DNA from: JAPPOI01 sp028818055 | GTDB taxonomy: Bacteria > Pseudomonadota > Alphaproteobacteria > Rhodobacterales > Rhodobacteraceae | Length of the DNA stretch: 64,000 nt | Reading direction: 5' to 3' | Assembly: GCA_965267405.1 (NCBI GenBank) | Contig: OZ253954.1 | Coordinates: 3,224,001-3,288,000, forward strand | Shown here: one piece after another, positions 15,708 through 25,336 of the stretch | Numbering within the stretch: the stretch's first letter is position 1 | Layout of the letters: every line of letters starts with the position of its first letter | Notes under the pieces: generated by a model | Databases searched by the model: none | Seen by the model: only the letters and a program-made list of their open reading frames with translations | What the model was told of the DNA's origin: nothing | Position numbers and translations under genes: made by a program

Positions 15708-18128
15708 TTATCGATCCCTTAGTCGATCACCTTTCGGATCAAATGGCGGCTCAGGAAGTATGCGCGCTGCATGTGCCTGCCCCAAGATGGCAACTGATAG
15801 TTCCGTTCCCGGGGTTGCGCGGTCAGCCGAGATATAGGCCAGCCCCAACGATTTTTCGACGGTATAGCCGTAAGCTCCTGAACTGACTTGACCAACTGGC
15901 GTTCCGTCATGAGCAAAGACCGGCTCTCCACCAGATGCGTCAGCTTCATCAGCGTCAATTTCCAGCAATACCAGTGTTTCACGGGCGGGCGTTTCAGCGA
16001 TGGATAGCCATGCGTCCTTGTTCAGGAAATCCTTGTCGGCCTTGATCAACCTGTCCAAGCCACATTCATGCGGCCAGTATTCTGGTGAATAATCACGACC
16101 CCAAGAGCCGTAACCTTTTTCAAGTCGCAAACTCATCAGGGCACGACTGCCGACGGGGCCGGCATCAAATTCTTTTCCAGCCTCTAACAGGGCTTGGTAG
16201 AGAGCGAGTTGGTCAGCCTCGGCGCAGTGCAGTTCCCATCCAAGATCACCGGTGAAAGAAACGCGTACAGCCAGACACTCAACGCCCGCAACGGTTATTC
16301 GTTTGGATCGCATAAACGGGAATGCTTCGTTTGACAGGTCTGCGTTCGTCAAACGCTGCAGAATTTCACGCGACTTTGGACCTGCCACGTTGAAGCCGCA
16401 GACCGCCTCGGTCTGGCTTTCGAAAGTGGTGTCCGGGGGCAGGGGGATCGAGCCAAAGAAACGCTGATGAAAGCGCTCGGCCATACCAGAGCCGATAATC
16501 CAGAATTCGTCTTCATCCAGTCGGGTGACAGTGCAATCGCCCGCAATTCCACCGCGTTTACCAATCAATGGCGTCAGGCATGAACGCCCGACGGTTGTCG
16601 GCATTCGGTTGGCAAACAGGCCGTTAAGCCAGTCTTCTGCACCCGGTCCTTTGACGCGATACTTTGCAAAGTTCGAAATATCGAGGATGCCAGCACGATC
16701 GCGAAGCATCCGACATTCACGACCTACCGGTTTCCACCAGTTTTGACGGGTGAATCCATAGGTCTCTTCAGTTGGTTCGCCTTCGGCGGCAAACCAAAGT
16801 GGATGTTCCCATCCATAGTTCAATCCAAAATGTGCACCCAATTGCTTTTGTAGCTCATAAGCTGGACGCACTCGGACAGGGCGGCCAGCTTTGCGTTCTT
16901 CATTTGGGAAATGTATCTTGAATCGGTGGGCGTATTGATCGCCCACGCGGGCCTTGGTGAAATCTGTACCAGCCCAACATCCAAAGCGAGCCATGTCCCA
17001 TCCGAAAAGGTCCAGGGTCGGCTCACCTTCAACCATCCATTCCGCTGCCAAACGTCCCAGCCCACCGCTTTGACTGAACCCTGGAATGATACCGCAACAG
17101 CAGAAATAGCCATTCATTTCCGGCACCGGGCCGAACAAGGCCGAGCTATCTGGAGACCAGATCATCGGACCGTTGATAACGCGTTTGATGCCTGCCTCAC
17201 CCACGGCCGGAACCCGGTCAATGGCGCGCATCATGTTTTCCTCGATACGCTCAAGATCATCGGGGAACAGTTCGTGACCAAACCCTTGAGGTGTTCCGTC
17301 CTCCGCCCAGAACCGCACATCGCGTTCGTAGGCACCGACAAGAAGGCCTTTGCCTTCCTGTCGGAGATAGTATTCTCCATCCCGATCGGCGACCGAAGGT
17401 AGACGCCTGTCCAAGTTTGCGATTTCATCGATCATCTCGGTCACAAAATATTGGTGCTCGGTGGGAAGCAGCGGCAATTCCAAACCAGCCAAAGCCGCAA
17501 CTTCACGTGCCCAAAGACCGGCAGCATTAATGACCCAGGGCGTTTTGATATCGCCGTTGTCGGTTCGAACAATCCATTGGCCATCCGGTGTCTGTTCGGT
17601 TCCTGTCACGGGCGTAAACCGGTGGATTTCTGCCCCCATTTGCCGGGCGCCGACAGCATAGGCGTTTGTCACTCCAGACGGATCGACGTTTCCACCATCT
17701 GGTTCAAACATGATGCACTTAATGCCATCGTAATCGACAAGTGGGTGAAGCCGTTCTGCCTCGTCGCGGGACACTTCATGAAAATTCATCCCATAACGAC
17801 GCGCTTTGGCTTCTTGCAGACGAAGTTGGTGAACCCGTTCTACGGTTTGAGCAAGATAAAGCGACCCCGGCTGAAAAACACCGCAACTTTGGCCCGTTTC
17901 AGCTTCCAGTTCCTTGTAAAGGTTCATGGTGTAATGCTGGAGACGAGAAATATTGGTCGTATCGTGCAATCCGTGAATATTGGCTGCCGCATGCCACGTC
18001 GATCCGCTGGTCAATTCCGAGCGCTCGAGCAAAACCACGTCCGTCCAGCCAAACTTGGCCAAGTGGTAAAGTATCGAACACCCGATCACGCCACCACCAA
18101 TGACCACTGCCTGTGCTTGATCGCGCAT
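15708..18128 (-). CDS. FAD-dependent oxidoreductase with GcvT domain, dimethylglycine/sarcosine dehydrogenase-like
   Basis: An 806-residue two-part enzyme. Residues about 5-370 form a DAO-type FAD domain starting VVIGGGVIGCSILYHLAKFG; the GSTWHAA motif has the His that carries covalent FAD in dimethylglycine and sarcosine dehydrogenases. The C-terminal half (about 430-790) is a GcvT-like tetrahydrofolate-binding aminomethyltransferase domain (GDLGWELHC, MSLRLEKGYGSWGRD). Such proteins remove an N-methyl group from a methylated amine and hand the C1 unit to folate. The exact substrate cannot be fixed by reading. The ATG at 18128 has a near-perfect GGAGGT nine bases upstream. It is followed by psuK-psuG and preceded by an MmgE/PrpD gene. 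Confidence 0.9.
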   Translation of the reverse strand: MRDQAQAVVIGGGVIGCSILYHLAKFGWTDVVLLERSELTSGSTWHAAANIHGLHDTTNISRLQHYTMNLYKELEAETGQSCGVFQPGSLYLAQTVERVHQLRLQEAKARRYGMNFHEVSRDEAERLHPLVDYDGIKCIMFEPDGGNVDPSGVTNAYAVGARQMGAEIHRFTPVTGTEQTPDGQWIVRTDNGDIKTPWVINAAGLWAREVAALAGLELPLLPTEHQYFVTEMIDEIANLDRRLPSVADRDGEYYLRQEGKGLLVGAYERDVRFWAEDGTPQGFGHELFPDDLERIEENMMRAIDRVPAVGEAGIKRVINGPMIWSPDSSALFGPVPEMNGYFCCCGIIPGFSQSGGLGRLAAEWMVEGEPTLDLFGWDMARFGCWAGTDFTKARVGDQYAHRFKIHFPNEERKAGRPVRVRPAYELQKQLGAHFGLNYGWEHPLWFAAEGEPTEETYGFTRQNWWKPVGRECRMLRDRAGILDISNFAKYRVKGPGAEDWLNGLFANRMPTTVGRSCLTPLIGKRGGIAGDCTVTRLDEDEFWIIGSGMAERFHQRFFGSIPLPPDTTFESQTEAVCGFNVAGPKSREILQRLTNADLSNEAFPFMRSKRITVAGVECLAVRVSFTGDLGWELHCAEADQLALYQALLEAGKEFDAGPVGSRALMSLRLEKGYGSWGRDYSPEYWPHECGLDRLIKADKDFLNKDAWLSIAETPARETLVLLEIDADEADASGGEPVFAHDGTPVGQVSSGAYGYTVEKSLGLAYISADRATPGTELSVAILGQAHAARILPEPPFDPKGDRLRDR

Positions 18129-18256
18129 GTTACCTCCACCGCTTTTTGTTGGGGCGAATGGCCCTCGAGACATCAACTCTGTTAGGACATAGGGCTTCTG
18201 GTCCGTTTACGTCATAAAAAGACGCAAACTGTCACCTGGTTGGTTCTTGTTAAGGA

Positions 18257-19609
18257 TCAGACCGGGTCGCTCAGAAGCCTGGTGAGAGACGAAAAAAGAC
18301 AATCAGGGCCGACAAGGCCCAGCGCTGCAGTACGGATCGCAGCGGTCCGTTCTTTTCCAAGAACTGGTCCGGCAAATCGCTCAAACTTTTCGGTGATCTG
18401 GGCTGGCGTGAACGGCGCGTCCGGTCCGCCCTTGGCGCTCATGTCACCCGAACTCAGCACGCGTCCATCGTTGGTTGTTATTTCGACATCAGACCATCTG
18501 CCATCAGGAAAACGCGCCTCGTGGCGCTCGACGAAGTGCAACTCTGTCAGATCAACAAGCCGAGCAAGCGCCGGATCTGTCAGCGCTTCACCGGTTATTT
18601 CCTTAACTCCAACCTCACCACGCTCCAGCATCGCCGCGACAGCAAAGGGCAATGAATATTGCGCTTGCGATGTCGTTGTGGGCATGCCGGCAAAAAGCTC
18701 GGTTGCGTTTTGGAAGGCGCCAATCCGAATACTGGCGACGTCAGACCCGGAAATACCATGCACCTGCCGGATTTTCTCGGCACCATCAATTGCAGCATGT
18801 GCCCACCGACAAATGGGGTAGGGCTTTACGTATTGTTCGTCGGTCAACCAGTGGGAACCAAGGTCCTCCCAGTAATGGGCGACTTGGTCATCTTCTACAG
18901 TGATGGCTGGCGCGCCGGTAAAACCTTGCTCTGCCATCAAAAGCGCAGAAAGACCGATAAACGCACCCATTCCTGAACCATCATGCAGCATGGTCGGATT
19001 GTTGATCTCTCTCATCATCTGGCTGCGGGGGCCGTGGTATTCTGCAATACCCAATGCCTGACGTAGTGTGTCTTCGCTTGCCCCGCGCAAGCGTGCAGCC
19101 AGCGCTGCCACGCCGAGCGAATTCCATGCACCAGAGGTATGATAGTCGCTCACGGTGTCATGCAGAGCCAGCCCAGCGCGGCCCGCAATTTCATAAGATA
19201 TGGCTAGGGCGGCTAATGCCTCGCGGCCCGAGAGATTTGGAAGCTGGGCGGCCAAGGACAATAGTGAAGGAACGACGGCGACGGCGATGTGGCCTTTGAC
19301 TGGATTATAGCCGTCATGTGCGTCCAGATTGTCTATCTGACTGGCCGCGGCAAATGCCGCTCCGGGTAAACTCGCAGTTCTTCCATCAAACAGAATTGAG
19401 GCCCGGTGCGTTTCGCTTTGCGTGTTGTACAACAGAAACGCAGTGTCTCGAGCAATGCGACCCGCGTCAGTGTCATGGGCGGCCGCTGCCACTCCGATCG
19501 TGTCCAACAAAAGATGTGCAACATAGACCAGCGTCTTTTCAGGCACGTCAGAAACCGGCCAGTTCAGCGCGAATTCGGCAGCGGATTGGAGTTGCACCTT
19601 ATCTTTCAT
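18257..19609 (-). CDS. MmgE/PrpD family protein
   Basis: A 450-residue member of the MmgE/PrpD superfamily, which includes 2-methylcitrate dehydratase, iminodisuccinate epimerase and many unassigned enzymes. Recognisable blocks are DTIGVAAAAHD near residue 37, NLDAHDGYNPVKGHIAVAVVPSLL near 93, and a large second domain with YVKPYPICRWAHAAIDGA near 262, the usual substrate-site Lys/Cys/His region. There is no prpBC or citrate-pathway gene nearby, so methylcitrate dehydratase is not supported. Co-direction with the downstream dimethylglycine-dehydrogenase-like gene, 128 bp away, hints at a joint catabolic role. The gene diverges from the DUF2461 gene. Confidence 0.9.
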   Translation of the reverse strand: MKDKVQLQSAAEFALNWPVSDVPEKTLVYVAHLLLDTIGVAAAAHDTDAGRIARDTAFLLYNTQSETHRASILFDGRTASLPGAAFAAASQIDNLDAHDGYNPVKGHIAVAVVPSLLSLAAQLPNLSGREALAALAISYEIAGRAGLALHDTVSDYHTSGAWNSLGVAALAARLRGASEDTLRQALGIAEYHGPRSQMMREINNPTMLHDGSGMGAFIGLSALLMAEQGFTGAPAITVEDDQVAHYWEDLGSHWLTDEQYVKPYPICRWAHAAIDGAEKIRQVHGISGSDVASIRIGAFQNATELFAGMPTTTSQAQYSLPFAVAAMLERGEVGVKEITGEALTDPALARLVDLTELHFVERHEARFPDGRWSDVEITTNDGRVLSSGDMSAKGGPDAPFTPAQITEKFERFAGPVLGKERTAAIRTAALGLVGPDCLFSSLTRLLSDPV

Positions 19610-19822
19610 TGATCACGGTCCTCCCGAACAGCATTGACCGGTAATGGGAGAACTTTGGCAAGGGCTTGGCTCGCCGGCTTGTCGAAATACGCCACGATCC
19701 GGTCGGTTTTATCGTCACGCGATGGGCGAACACTCACCGGGTCAGTAAGCCCAGCTTCACTGTTTGATGATTAAGGCGTAGGCTCGGCAGGTGTAATAGT
19801 TTGATGGTAACAGGAACCAAAA

Positions 19823-20491
19823 ATGCTTTTTTCCAAGCAGACATTTTCATTTCTAAAAGACATTGCAGCCAACAATTCCAAAGACTGGTTTGATGAAAAT
19901 CGTGACCGGTATGAGGCGCATTGGAAGACCCCGGCTTTCAACTTTATTGATGCTATTGCGGATGAAATGCGCAGCCTTGAGCCCTCACTCAAGGCCGAAG
20001 CGCGACTGAACGGCTCGTTGCGCCGGATCAATCGCGACGTCAGGTTTTCAACTGACAAGTCGCCGTACAACGCCAGACTACACCTTGTTTTCTGGTCGGG
20101 TGGTCATCCAAATCGCTCACCGGGCATGCATTTTGTGTTGTCACCGGATGGGGTTGGCTATGGAGCCGGACAGTTCGGCATCGAACCGAAAAACCTGACC
20201 CGATTTCGCGACCGCATCCATGACGAGCAGGATGGCAACGCCTTGATTGAGGCCTTAAACGAAGCGGCGACAGTCGGGTGCCAATTTGGCGAACCTGATT
20301 TGGCCCGAGTCCCAAAAGGTTTTGATGCCGATCACCCACGCTCGGATCTGCTTCGGTACAAATCCTACGTTGCACGCACACATGACACCCAAGCTGCAGC
20401 AGGCAACATCATCGGACCAGATGCAGTCGATTGGGCCATGGAAGTCACGCGCAAGCTTGTTCCGCTGCTGCAGTGGTTAGTGAAGACGTGA
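19823..20491 (+). CDS. DUF2461 domain-containing protein
   Basis: A 222-residue DUF2461 (TIGR02453-type) protein. The N-terminal pattern LKDIAANNSKDWFDENRDRYE, followed by RINRDVRFSTDKSPYN, is the family hallmark. The function of the family is not known; it is soluble and widely distributed. The ATG at 19823 has AACAGGAACC upstream. It ends one base before the stop of convergent metG, so the two 3' ends abut without a terminator that I can see. Confidence 0.93.
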   Translation: MLFSKQTFSFLKDIAANNSKDWFDENRDRYEAHWKTPAFNFIDAIADEMRSLEPSLKAEARLNGSLRRINRDVRFSTDKSPYNARLHLVFWSGGHPNRSPGMHFVLSPDGVGYGAGQFGIEPKNLTRFRDRIHDEQDGNALIEALNEAATVGCQFGEPDLARVPKGFDADHPRSDLLRYKSYVARTHDTQAAAGNIIGPDAVDWAMEVTRKLVPLLQWLVKT

Positions 20492-20492
20492 T

Positions 20493-22211
20493 CTAGTCGC
20501 GCTGGCCCGAAAACTGTGCCTGCCACATGTCGCGCTCTTCGTCGGTGATCTTTTTGAAGAGCACATCTGGCACCGTAAACGCATGACCGGGGGGCAGGGC
20601 GTTCAATGCCGCGCCGAGGTCCTCTGGCCATTCGGTATCAAGAGTGTTCATCGCAGAAAGCATCCGCGCCGAAGTTTCCGGCACGAAAGGCGCTGAAATT
20701 ACGGCATAAAACCGGATCAAGTTCAGAGCGAGCCGGATCTGCGCGGCGGCTTGGTCTGGGTCTTCTTTGAAAACCGCCCAGGGTGCTGCAGATTGCAGGT
20801 ATTCATTTCCAGCAACCCAAAGCGCTCGCAATTCATTCGACGCTTTTCGGATCTCGATTGCTTCCATCTGCGATTCATAAGCCTTCAAGCCATCGGTTAA
20901 TCGCGCGATCAACGCCTCTTCGTCCGGGCCAAATTCGCCGCCTGCCGGAACTTCCTCGCCAAACTTGGAACGGCAAAACTTGGTAACCCGACTGACGAAG
21001 TTCCCCAGAACATCCGCTAGATCCTTGTTCACGCTGGCTTGAAAGTTTTCCCACGTGAACTCGCTGTCCGAGCTTTCCGGCGCATGGCTCAAAAGCCACC
21101 AGCGCCAGTAATCAGCAGGCAAAATCTCAAGGGCTTGATCCATGAAAACGCCACGCCCCTGGGACGTCGAGAATTGGCCGCCATCGTAATTCAGGTAGTT
21201 GAACGACTTGATGTAATCGACCAGCTTCCAGTCTTCGCCGGACCCGATAATGGTGGCTGGGAAAGACAGGGTGTGAAACGGTACGTTGTCCTTGCCCATG
21301 AACTGTACGTATCGGACGTCTTCGGCACCCTTATCGGTGCGCCACCAGCGTTCCCATTCTGAATCCGGTGCCCCGCGACCGTCAGACCATTCTTTGGCGC
21401 AGGCGATGTATTCAATAGGTGCGTCGAACCAAACGTAGAATACCTTGCCTTCCATGCCGGGCCAGTCTTCGGTGCCCCGCTTGACTGGAATGCCCCAATC
21501 AAGGTCGCGTGTGATCCCGCGGTCTTGAAGCCCGTCGCCGTCGTTGAGCCACTTCTTGGCAATTGAGGTCGTTAGGATCGGCCAATCCGATTTGCTGTCG
21601 ATCCAGTCCGAAAGTTGCCCGCGAAGGCTGCGCTGCTTCAGATATAGGTGCTTGGTTTCGCGCACCTCTAGATCCGTCGATCCGGAAATCGCGGATCGGG
21701 GTTCAATCAGATCGGTGGGATCAAGCTGCTTGGTGCAGTTTTCACACTGGTCGCCACGCGCTTTGTCATAACCGCAGTTGGGGCAGGTGCCTTCGATGTA
21801 ACGGTCAGGAAGAAACCGTCCGTCTGCATTCGAATAGACCTGCTTTTCCACCACTTCGTCGATCAACCCGGCATCTGCTAAACGACCAGCAAAATGCTGG
21901 GTTAGAGCGTGGTTCTGAGGCGATGACGATCGACCATACTTGTCGAATGACAAACCAAAGCCGTCGGCCAAATCTTTTTGAACAGCCCACATCTCGGCGC
22001 AATAGTCAGCGACCGGCTTTCCGGCTTTGGCGGCGGCCAATTCAGCGGGTGTTCCGTGCTCGTCAGTTGCGCACAAAAACAAGACTTCATTGCCACGCGC
22101 ACGCATGTACCGCGCATAAAGGTCTGCAGGCAGCTGCGAGCCCACGAGGTTACCTAAATGCTTAATCCCATTGATGTACGGGATCGCGGAAGTGATCAGT
22201 ATGCGTGCCAT
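20493..22211 (-). CDS. metG: Methionyl-tRNA synthetase
   Basis: Class I aminoacyl-tRNA synthetase that charges tRNA-Met and initiator tRNA. The 572-residue protein starts [21 protein letters not shown], which contains the HIGH-equivalent motif; a zinc knuckle follows as [17 protein letters not shown] near residue 125; the KMSKS-equivalent is [15 protein letters not shown] near residue 345. There is no C-terminal tRNA-binding EMAP domain, in keeping with the length. The ATG at 22211 is preceded by AAGAGGC; an in-frame extension to 22265 has no comparable site. It is divergent from rpsB. Confidence 0.97.
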   Translation of the reverse strand: MARILITSAIPYINGIKHLGNLVGSQLPADLYARYMRARGNEVLFLCATDEHGTPAELAAAKAGKPVADYCAEMWAVQKDLADGFGLSFDKYGRSSSPQNHALTQHFAGRLADAGLIDEVVEKQVYSNADGRFLPDRYIEGTCPNCGYDKARGDQCENCTKQLDPTDLIEPRSAISGSTDLEVRETKHLYLKQRSLRGQLSDWIDSKSDWPILTTSIAKKWLNDGDGLQDRGITRDLDWGIPVKRGTEDWPGMEGKVFYVWFDAPIEYIACAKEWSDGRGAPDSEWERWWRTDKGAEDVRYVQFMGKDNVPFHTLSFPATIIGSGEDWKLVDYIKSFNYLNYDGGQFSTSQGRGVFMDQALEILPADYWRWWLLSHAPESSDSEFTWENFQASVNKDLADVLGNFVSRVTKFCRSKFGEEVPAGGEFGPDEEALIARLTDGLKAYESQMEAIEIRKASNELRALWVAGNEYLQSAAPWAVFKEDPDQAAAQIRLALNLIRFYAVISAPFVPETSARMLSAMNTLDTEWPEDLGAALNALPPGHAFTVPDVLFKKITDEERDMWQAQFSGQRD

Positions 22212-22391
22212 AAAAAGCCTCTTGGTTTCGCGCGGTCTCATACCGCAGGCACAGGCGGTCGTCACCCCTTCATCTGCCTCAATTCTGGCTCGTGCAATTC
22301 TCCCCTTGCAATATCAATGAATTCCCCCTAAATCGCGCCTACTTCACAGGTAGGGCATGGGCCTTCGAGGGAGACATCCTTGATGCGTCCG

Positions 22392-22436
22392 CCGGTTGGG
22401 AGAAATCCCTGAACGCTCTGCCGAGGCGCAAACCGG
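22392..22436 (+). promoter_or_regulatory. Candidate structured leader (three-way junction) of rpsB
   Basis: Directly upstream of the rpsB ribosome-binding site the RNA can fold as a closing stem CCGGTT / AACCGG (22392-22397 with 22431-22436), a hairpin GGGA-GAAA-TCCC with a GNRA tetraloop (22398-22409), and a second hairpin with arms CGC-CT / AG-GCG around GCCG (22414-22428). The AAAGGA ribosome-binding site begins three bases after the closing stem. S2 represses its own operon in other proteobacteria, so an S2-binding leader is plausible but not shown. Confidence 0.45.
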
Positions 22437-22450
22437 AAAGGAATTTGGAC

Positions 22451-23266
22451 ATGGCGCTCCCTGAATTCACTATGCGTCAGCTGTTGGAAGCTGGCGTTCA
22501 CTTTGGTCACCAAACCCAGCGTTGGAATCCCAAGATGGCTGAGTTCATCTATGGTGACCGTAACGGCATTCATATTCTCGACCTGACACAGACAGTCCCA
22601 ATGCTGGACGCTGCGTTGAACGTCGTCCGCGAAACCGTCGCCAAAGGCGGCCGCATTTTGTTCGTTGGCACCAAGCGTCAGGCGCAAAAGCCGATCGCTG
22701 AGGCAGCTGAAAAATGCGCACAGTATTATATGAACCACCGCTGGTTGGGTGGAACGCTCACCAACTGGAAAACCGTTAGCCAATCTATCAACCGCCTTCG
22801 CGAGATTGATGAAAAGATGGCTGAAGGCGCCGAAGGTCTGACGAAGAAAGAACGTCTGGGCATGGAGCGTGAGCAAGCCAAACTACAAGCGTCGCTCGGC
22901 GGCATCCGCGAAATGGGCGGCGTTCCAGACCTTCTGTTCGTTGTTGACGTGAACAAAGAAGACCTGGCCATCGCAGAAGCGAAGAAGCTCGGCATTCCTG
23001 TTGTCGCTGTTGTTGACACCAACTGTTCGCCAGCTGGCGTTGATTACATCATTCCAGGCAACGACGACGCGGCCCGCGCGATCGCGCTTTACTGCGATCT
23101 GGCCAGCCGTGCCGCTCTTGACGGTATGAGCGCACAGCTGGGTGCTGCTGGCGTCGACGTAGGTGCAATGGAAGAAGCTGCGGAAGAGGTCATTGAACCT
23201 GAAGCCGCAGCCGAAGAAGCACCTGCTGAAGAAGCTCCAGCGGAAGAAGCTGAAAAGGCTGAGTAA
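22451..23266 (+). CDS. rpsB: 30S ribosomal protein S2 with acidic C-terminal tail
   Basis: S2 sits between head and body of the small subunit and recruits S1. The protein is 271 residues; the diagnostic [27 protein letters not shown] and [19 protein letters not shown] are all present. After the conserved body a Glu/Ala/Pro-rich tail of about 45 residues ([19 protein letters not shown]) extends the C-terminus, as in other Rhodobacteraceae. The ATG at 22451 follows AAAGGAATTTGGAC; the frame is open further upstream but without conservation. It leads the rpsB-tsf operon, with a 74-bp spacer to tsf. Confidence 0.97.
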   Translation: MALPEFTMRQLLEAGVHFGHQTQRWNPKMAEFIYGDRNGIHILDLTQTVPMLDAALNVVRETVAKGGRILFVGTKRQAQKPIAEAAEKCAQYYMNHRWLGGTLTNWKTVSQSINRLREIDEKMAEGAEGLTKKERLGMEREQAKLQASLGGIREMGGVPDLLFVVDVNKEDLAIAEAKKLGIPVVAVVDTNCSPAGVDYIIPGNDDAARAIALYCDLASRAALDGMSAQLGAAGVDVGAMEEAAEEVIEPEAAAEEAPAEEAPAEEAEKAE

Positions 23267-23340
23267 TCGCCTGTCACTTATTTGATATCGAACGCGGCTA
23301 ACCCCGCGTTCGTATGCACTAACATTTGAGGAGAGCCACT

Positions 23341-24216
23341 ATGGCTATCACGGCTGCACTTGTAAAAGAGCTGCGCGACGTCACCGGCGCAGGCATGATG
23401 GACGCCAAAAAAGCGCTGACCGAAACGGACGGCGATATGGAAGCTGCCAAAGACTGGCTGCGCACCAAGGGTCTTGCAAAAGCCGACAAGAAATCTGGCC
23501 GTACAGCGGCTGAAGGACTTGTTGCTGTTAGCACCGATGGCGGCAATGGCGTTGCCGTTGAAGTAAACTCGGAAACCGACTTTGTTGCTAAGAACGAAGA
23601 ATTCCAGACGATGGTATCGGGCATCGCTACAGCGGCTATGGGCGCCGATGATGTCGATGCGTTGGCATCAGCGGATCTCGGCGGCAAGCCAGTGTCTGAA
23701 AACATCACCGATGCGATCGCTAAGATCGGTGAAAACATGACCCTGCGCCGGATGTCGAAGATCTCGGGCGACGCTGTGGAATCTTACATCCACAACGCCG
23801 CTGCCGCAGGAATGGGCAAAATCGGTGTGCTGGTTGCATATTCGGGCGGCGATGCCGCTACTGCGAAGCAGGTGGCTATGCATATCGCAGCTGTGAACCC
23901 AGCCGCGCTGTCCGAAGCCGATCTTGACCCGGCGGTTGTCGAAAAAGAGCGTTCTATCCAAATGGATATTGCGCGCGAAAGCGGAAAGCCCGAGCAAGTG
24001 ATCGAAAAGATGATCATGGGCCGGATGAAGAAGTTCGTCGCAGAATCCACTTTGTTGAACCAGGCTTTCGTTGTGAACCCTGACCTGACTGTCGGCAAGG
24101 CAGCCGAAGAAGCAGGTATGTCGATCACCGGATTTGTTCGCCTGGAAGTGGGCGAGGGGATCGAAAAGAAAGAGGAAGACTTTGCAGCGGAAGTTGCAAA
24201 GGCAGCCCAAGGCTAA
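23341..24216 (+). CDS. tsf: Elongation factor Ts
   Basis: EF-Ts recycles EF-Tu by GDP exchange. The 291-residue protein starts [26 protein letters not shown], contains the [10 protein letters not shown] element of the N-terminal domain used to contact EF-Tu, and ends with the usual C-terminal module. The ATG at 23341 is behind TGAGGAGAGCC, a strong ribosome-binding site. It is second in the rpsB-tsf operon and is followed by a strong hairpin terminator 23 bp after the stop. Confidence 0.97.
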   Translation: MAITAALVKELRDVTGAGMMDAKKALTETDGDMEAAKDWLRTKGLAKADKKSGRTAAEGLVAVSTDGGNGVAVEVNSETDFVAKNEEFQTMVSGIATAAMGADDVDALASADLGGKPVSENITDAIAKIGENMTLRRMSKISGDAVESYIHNAAAAGMGKIGVLVAYSGGDAATAKQVAMHIAAVNPAALSEADLDPAVVEKERSIQMDIARESGKPEQVIEKMIMGRMKKFVAESTLLNQAFVVNPDLTVGKAAEEAGMSITGFVRLEVGEGIEKKEEDFAAEVAKAAQG

Positions 24217-24239
24217 AACCCTCTTAGATCCAAAAAGAA

Positions 24240-24270
24240 AAAGCGGTGCTGTTACACGCAGCACCGCTTT
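24240..24270. terminator. Strong bidirectional terminator after tsf
   Basis: A perfect 12-bp inverted repeat AAAGCGGTGCTG / CAGCACCGCTTT with a 7-base loop. In the tsf direction it is followed by TTTAATTTT. In the other direction the tail is an uninterrupted T5-C-T5 run, which is an even stronger terminator for a minus-strand transcript crossing 24271-24584. Confidence 0.92.
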
Positions 24271-24584
24271 AATTTTACCCACCCGTACCGCGCGACCAAT
24301 GGGGATGAGGAACTGGCGCGGGCAATAACTCGTAAGTTGTTAGTGCCGGTCGGGAAGTGGACTATACACCCTCGACCGGCGTCGGTTTCCCGATCCCCTC
24401 ACGGTGACACCCGAAATCGCGGGCGATGTCAGAGGGATGTTCCCTGGCTAATGCCACCACTCACGGAACACGTAAATTATGACGGTTAAATTGACGTAAG
24501 GGAAGTATGGGATTCCATACCACCCCATTAGTTTCGTGAGCGCAGCGTGAAAACCGCACACAATTTTTGACCAAATGATCGAAT
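24271..24584. other. Structured intergenic region, candidate small RNA or long structured 3' UTR
   Basis: A 314-bp gap between convergent tsf and luxR with no credible ORF. It holds a series of inverted repeats: AATAACT / AGTTGTT (24324-24341), GCCGGTCG / CGACCGGC (near 24344-24380), a compound hairpin from 24394 to 24437 (TCCC..CTC, TGACA, CCCG with matching right arms), TGTTCC / GGAACA (24438-24470), a near-perfect ACGTAAATT repeat (24470-24497) and GTATGG / CCATAC (24506-24521). On the minus strand it is followed by a very strong terminator. Known RNAs (tmRNA, RNase P, SRP) were considered and do not fit. Confidence 0.4.
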
Positions 24585-25331
24585 TTACGTTCCTAGAACG
24601 AAAATCTGGCGTTGAAGCGACGCTTTCATCACTGCTTGCGCCGTTGTGTCGACCTGCAGCGATTCTCTTGCTTTTCGCAAATGCTTTTCAACTGTGGCCG
24701 CTGTAAGCCCCATGATGTCGGCGATATCCTGGGTGGTCTTTCCGTCACTTACCCATTCCAGAACTTCCTTCTGACGACCCGAGAGGCGTTTGAGTGCCTC
24801 AGGAAAGGGAAGGGAGGCCAATTTGAGATGCGCGATCTGATTCACAAGATCGATTTCTTCGCCGTGTTTCTCCCAGATGTAGTCCACTTCGGTCTGCGTC
24901 ATGTCCGCCCGAGCGGTCAAAGCGATGGCGGCTTTCTGACGCGAGGAGCTGTCAGGAAATGAAATTGTGTAACCACAAGTAACGTCAAAGCGTTTGTTCA
25001 ATTCCAAAACATCGTGCTGTTCTGGTGTCAGGTTGTCGAAGTTTTCTGCCATCCAACGCCATGACATCGCTCCGGTGTTTTCGGAGGCCCATTGCACCAT
25101 TGGGGCGACACGGAAAACTTTGTAATCGAAAAATTCGGTGACGTATTCGTTCGCATGGTTCGTGAGAACCATCATATCTTCACGGTTACCCAGAGACGTC
25201 GGCGTGCGAAAACGAGTGAAGCCATAGAGAAGGCGGTCAAATCCGTATTTCTCCATCTCGACTGTCAGAGTCGACCAAACAGCCTCGATATCTCCAGCAT
25301 CAACAAGCGCCTTGATGACCTGAATAGACAT
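24585..25331 (-). CDS. LuxR-family transcriptional regulator with autoinducer-binding domain (solo)
   Basis: A 248-residue LuxR-type regulator. Residues about 15-165 form the autoinducer-binding domain (DRLLYGFTRF, FFDYKVFRVAPMVQWA, CGYTISFPD); residues about 180-240 are the GerE helix-turn-helix (LSGRQKEVLEWVSDGKTTQD, TAATVEKHLRKAR). No luxI synthase gene is in the window, so it is a solo or an orphan whose ligand may be an AHL from elsewhere or nothing. It starts 5 bp after the end of aroQ and is very likely cotranscribed with it, an uncommon pairing. The downstream region to the next terminator is long and structured. Confidence 0.92.
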   Translation of the reverse strand: MSIQVIKALVDAGDIEAVWSTLTVEMEKYGFDRLLYGFTRFRTPTSLGNREDMMVLTNHANEYVTEFFDYKVFRVAPMVQWASENTGAMSWRWMAENFDNLTPEQHDVLELNKRFDVTCGYTISFPDSSSRQKAAIALTARADMTQTEVDYIWEKHGEEIDLVNQIAHLKLASLPFPEALKRLSGRQKEVLEWVSDGKTTQDIADIMGLTAATVEKHLRKARESLQVDTTAQAVMKASLQRQIFVLGT

Positions 25332-25336
25332 GAACC

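Noticed and set aside
24321..24345. AATAACT-CGTA-AGTTGTT palindrome as a possible lux box for the nearby LuxR gene
   Set aside because: It lies downstream of both adjacent genes and fits an RNA hairpin better than a promoter site; no promoter is next to it.
24271..24584. Known RNA genes: tmRNA, RNase P RNA or SRP RNA in the structured gap
   Set aside because: The conserved core sequences of each (tag-coding region, GAGGAAAGTCC-type block, GGAAGGAAGC loop) are missing; 6S RNA could not be excluded by eye.
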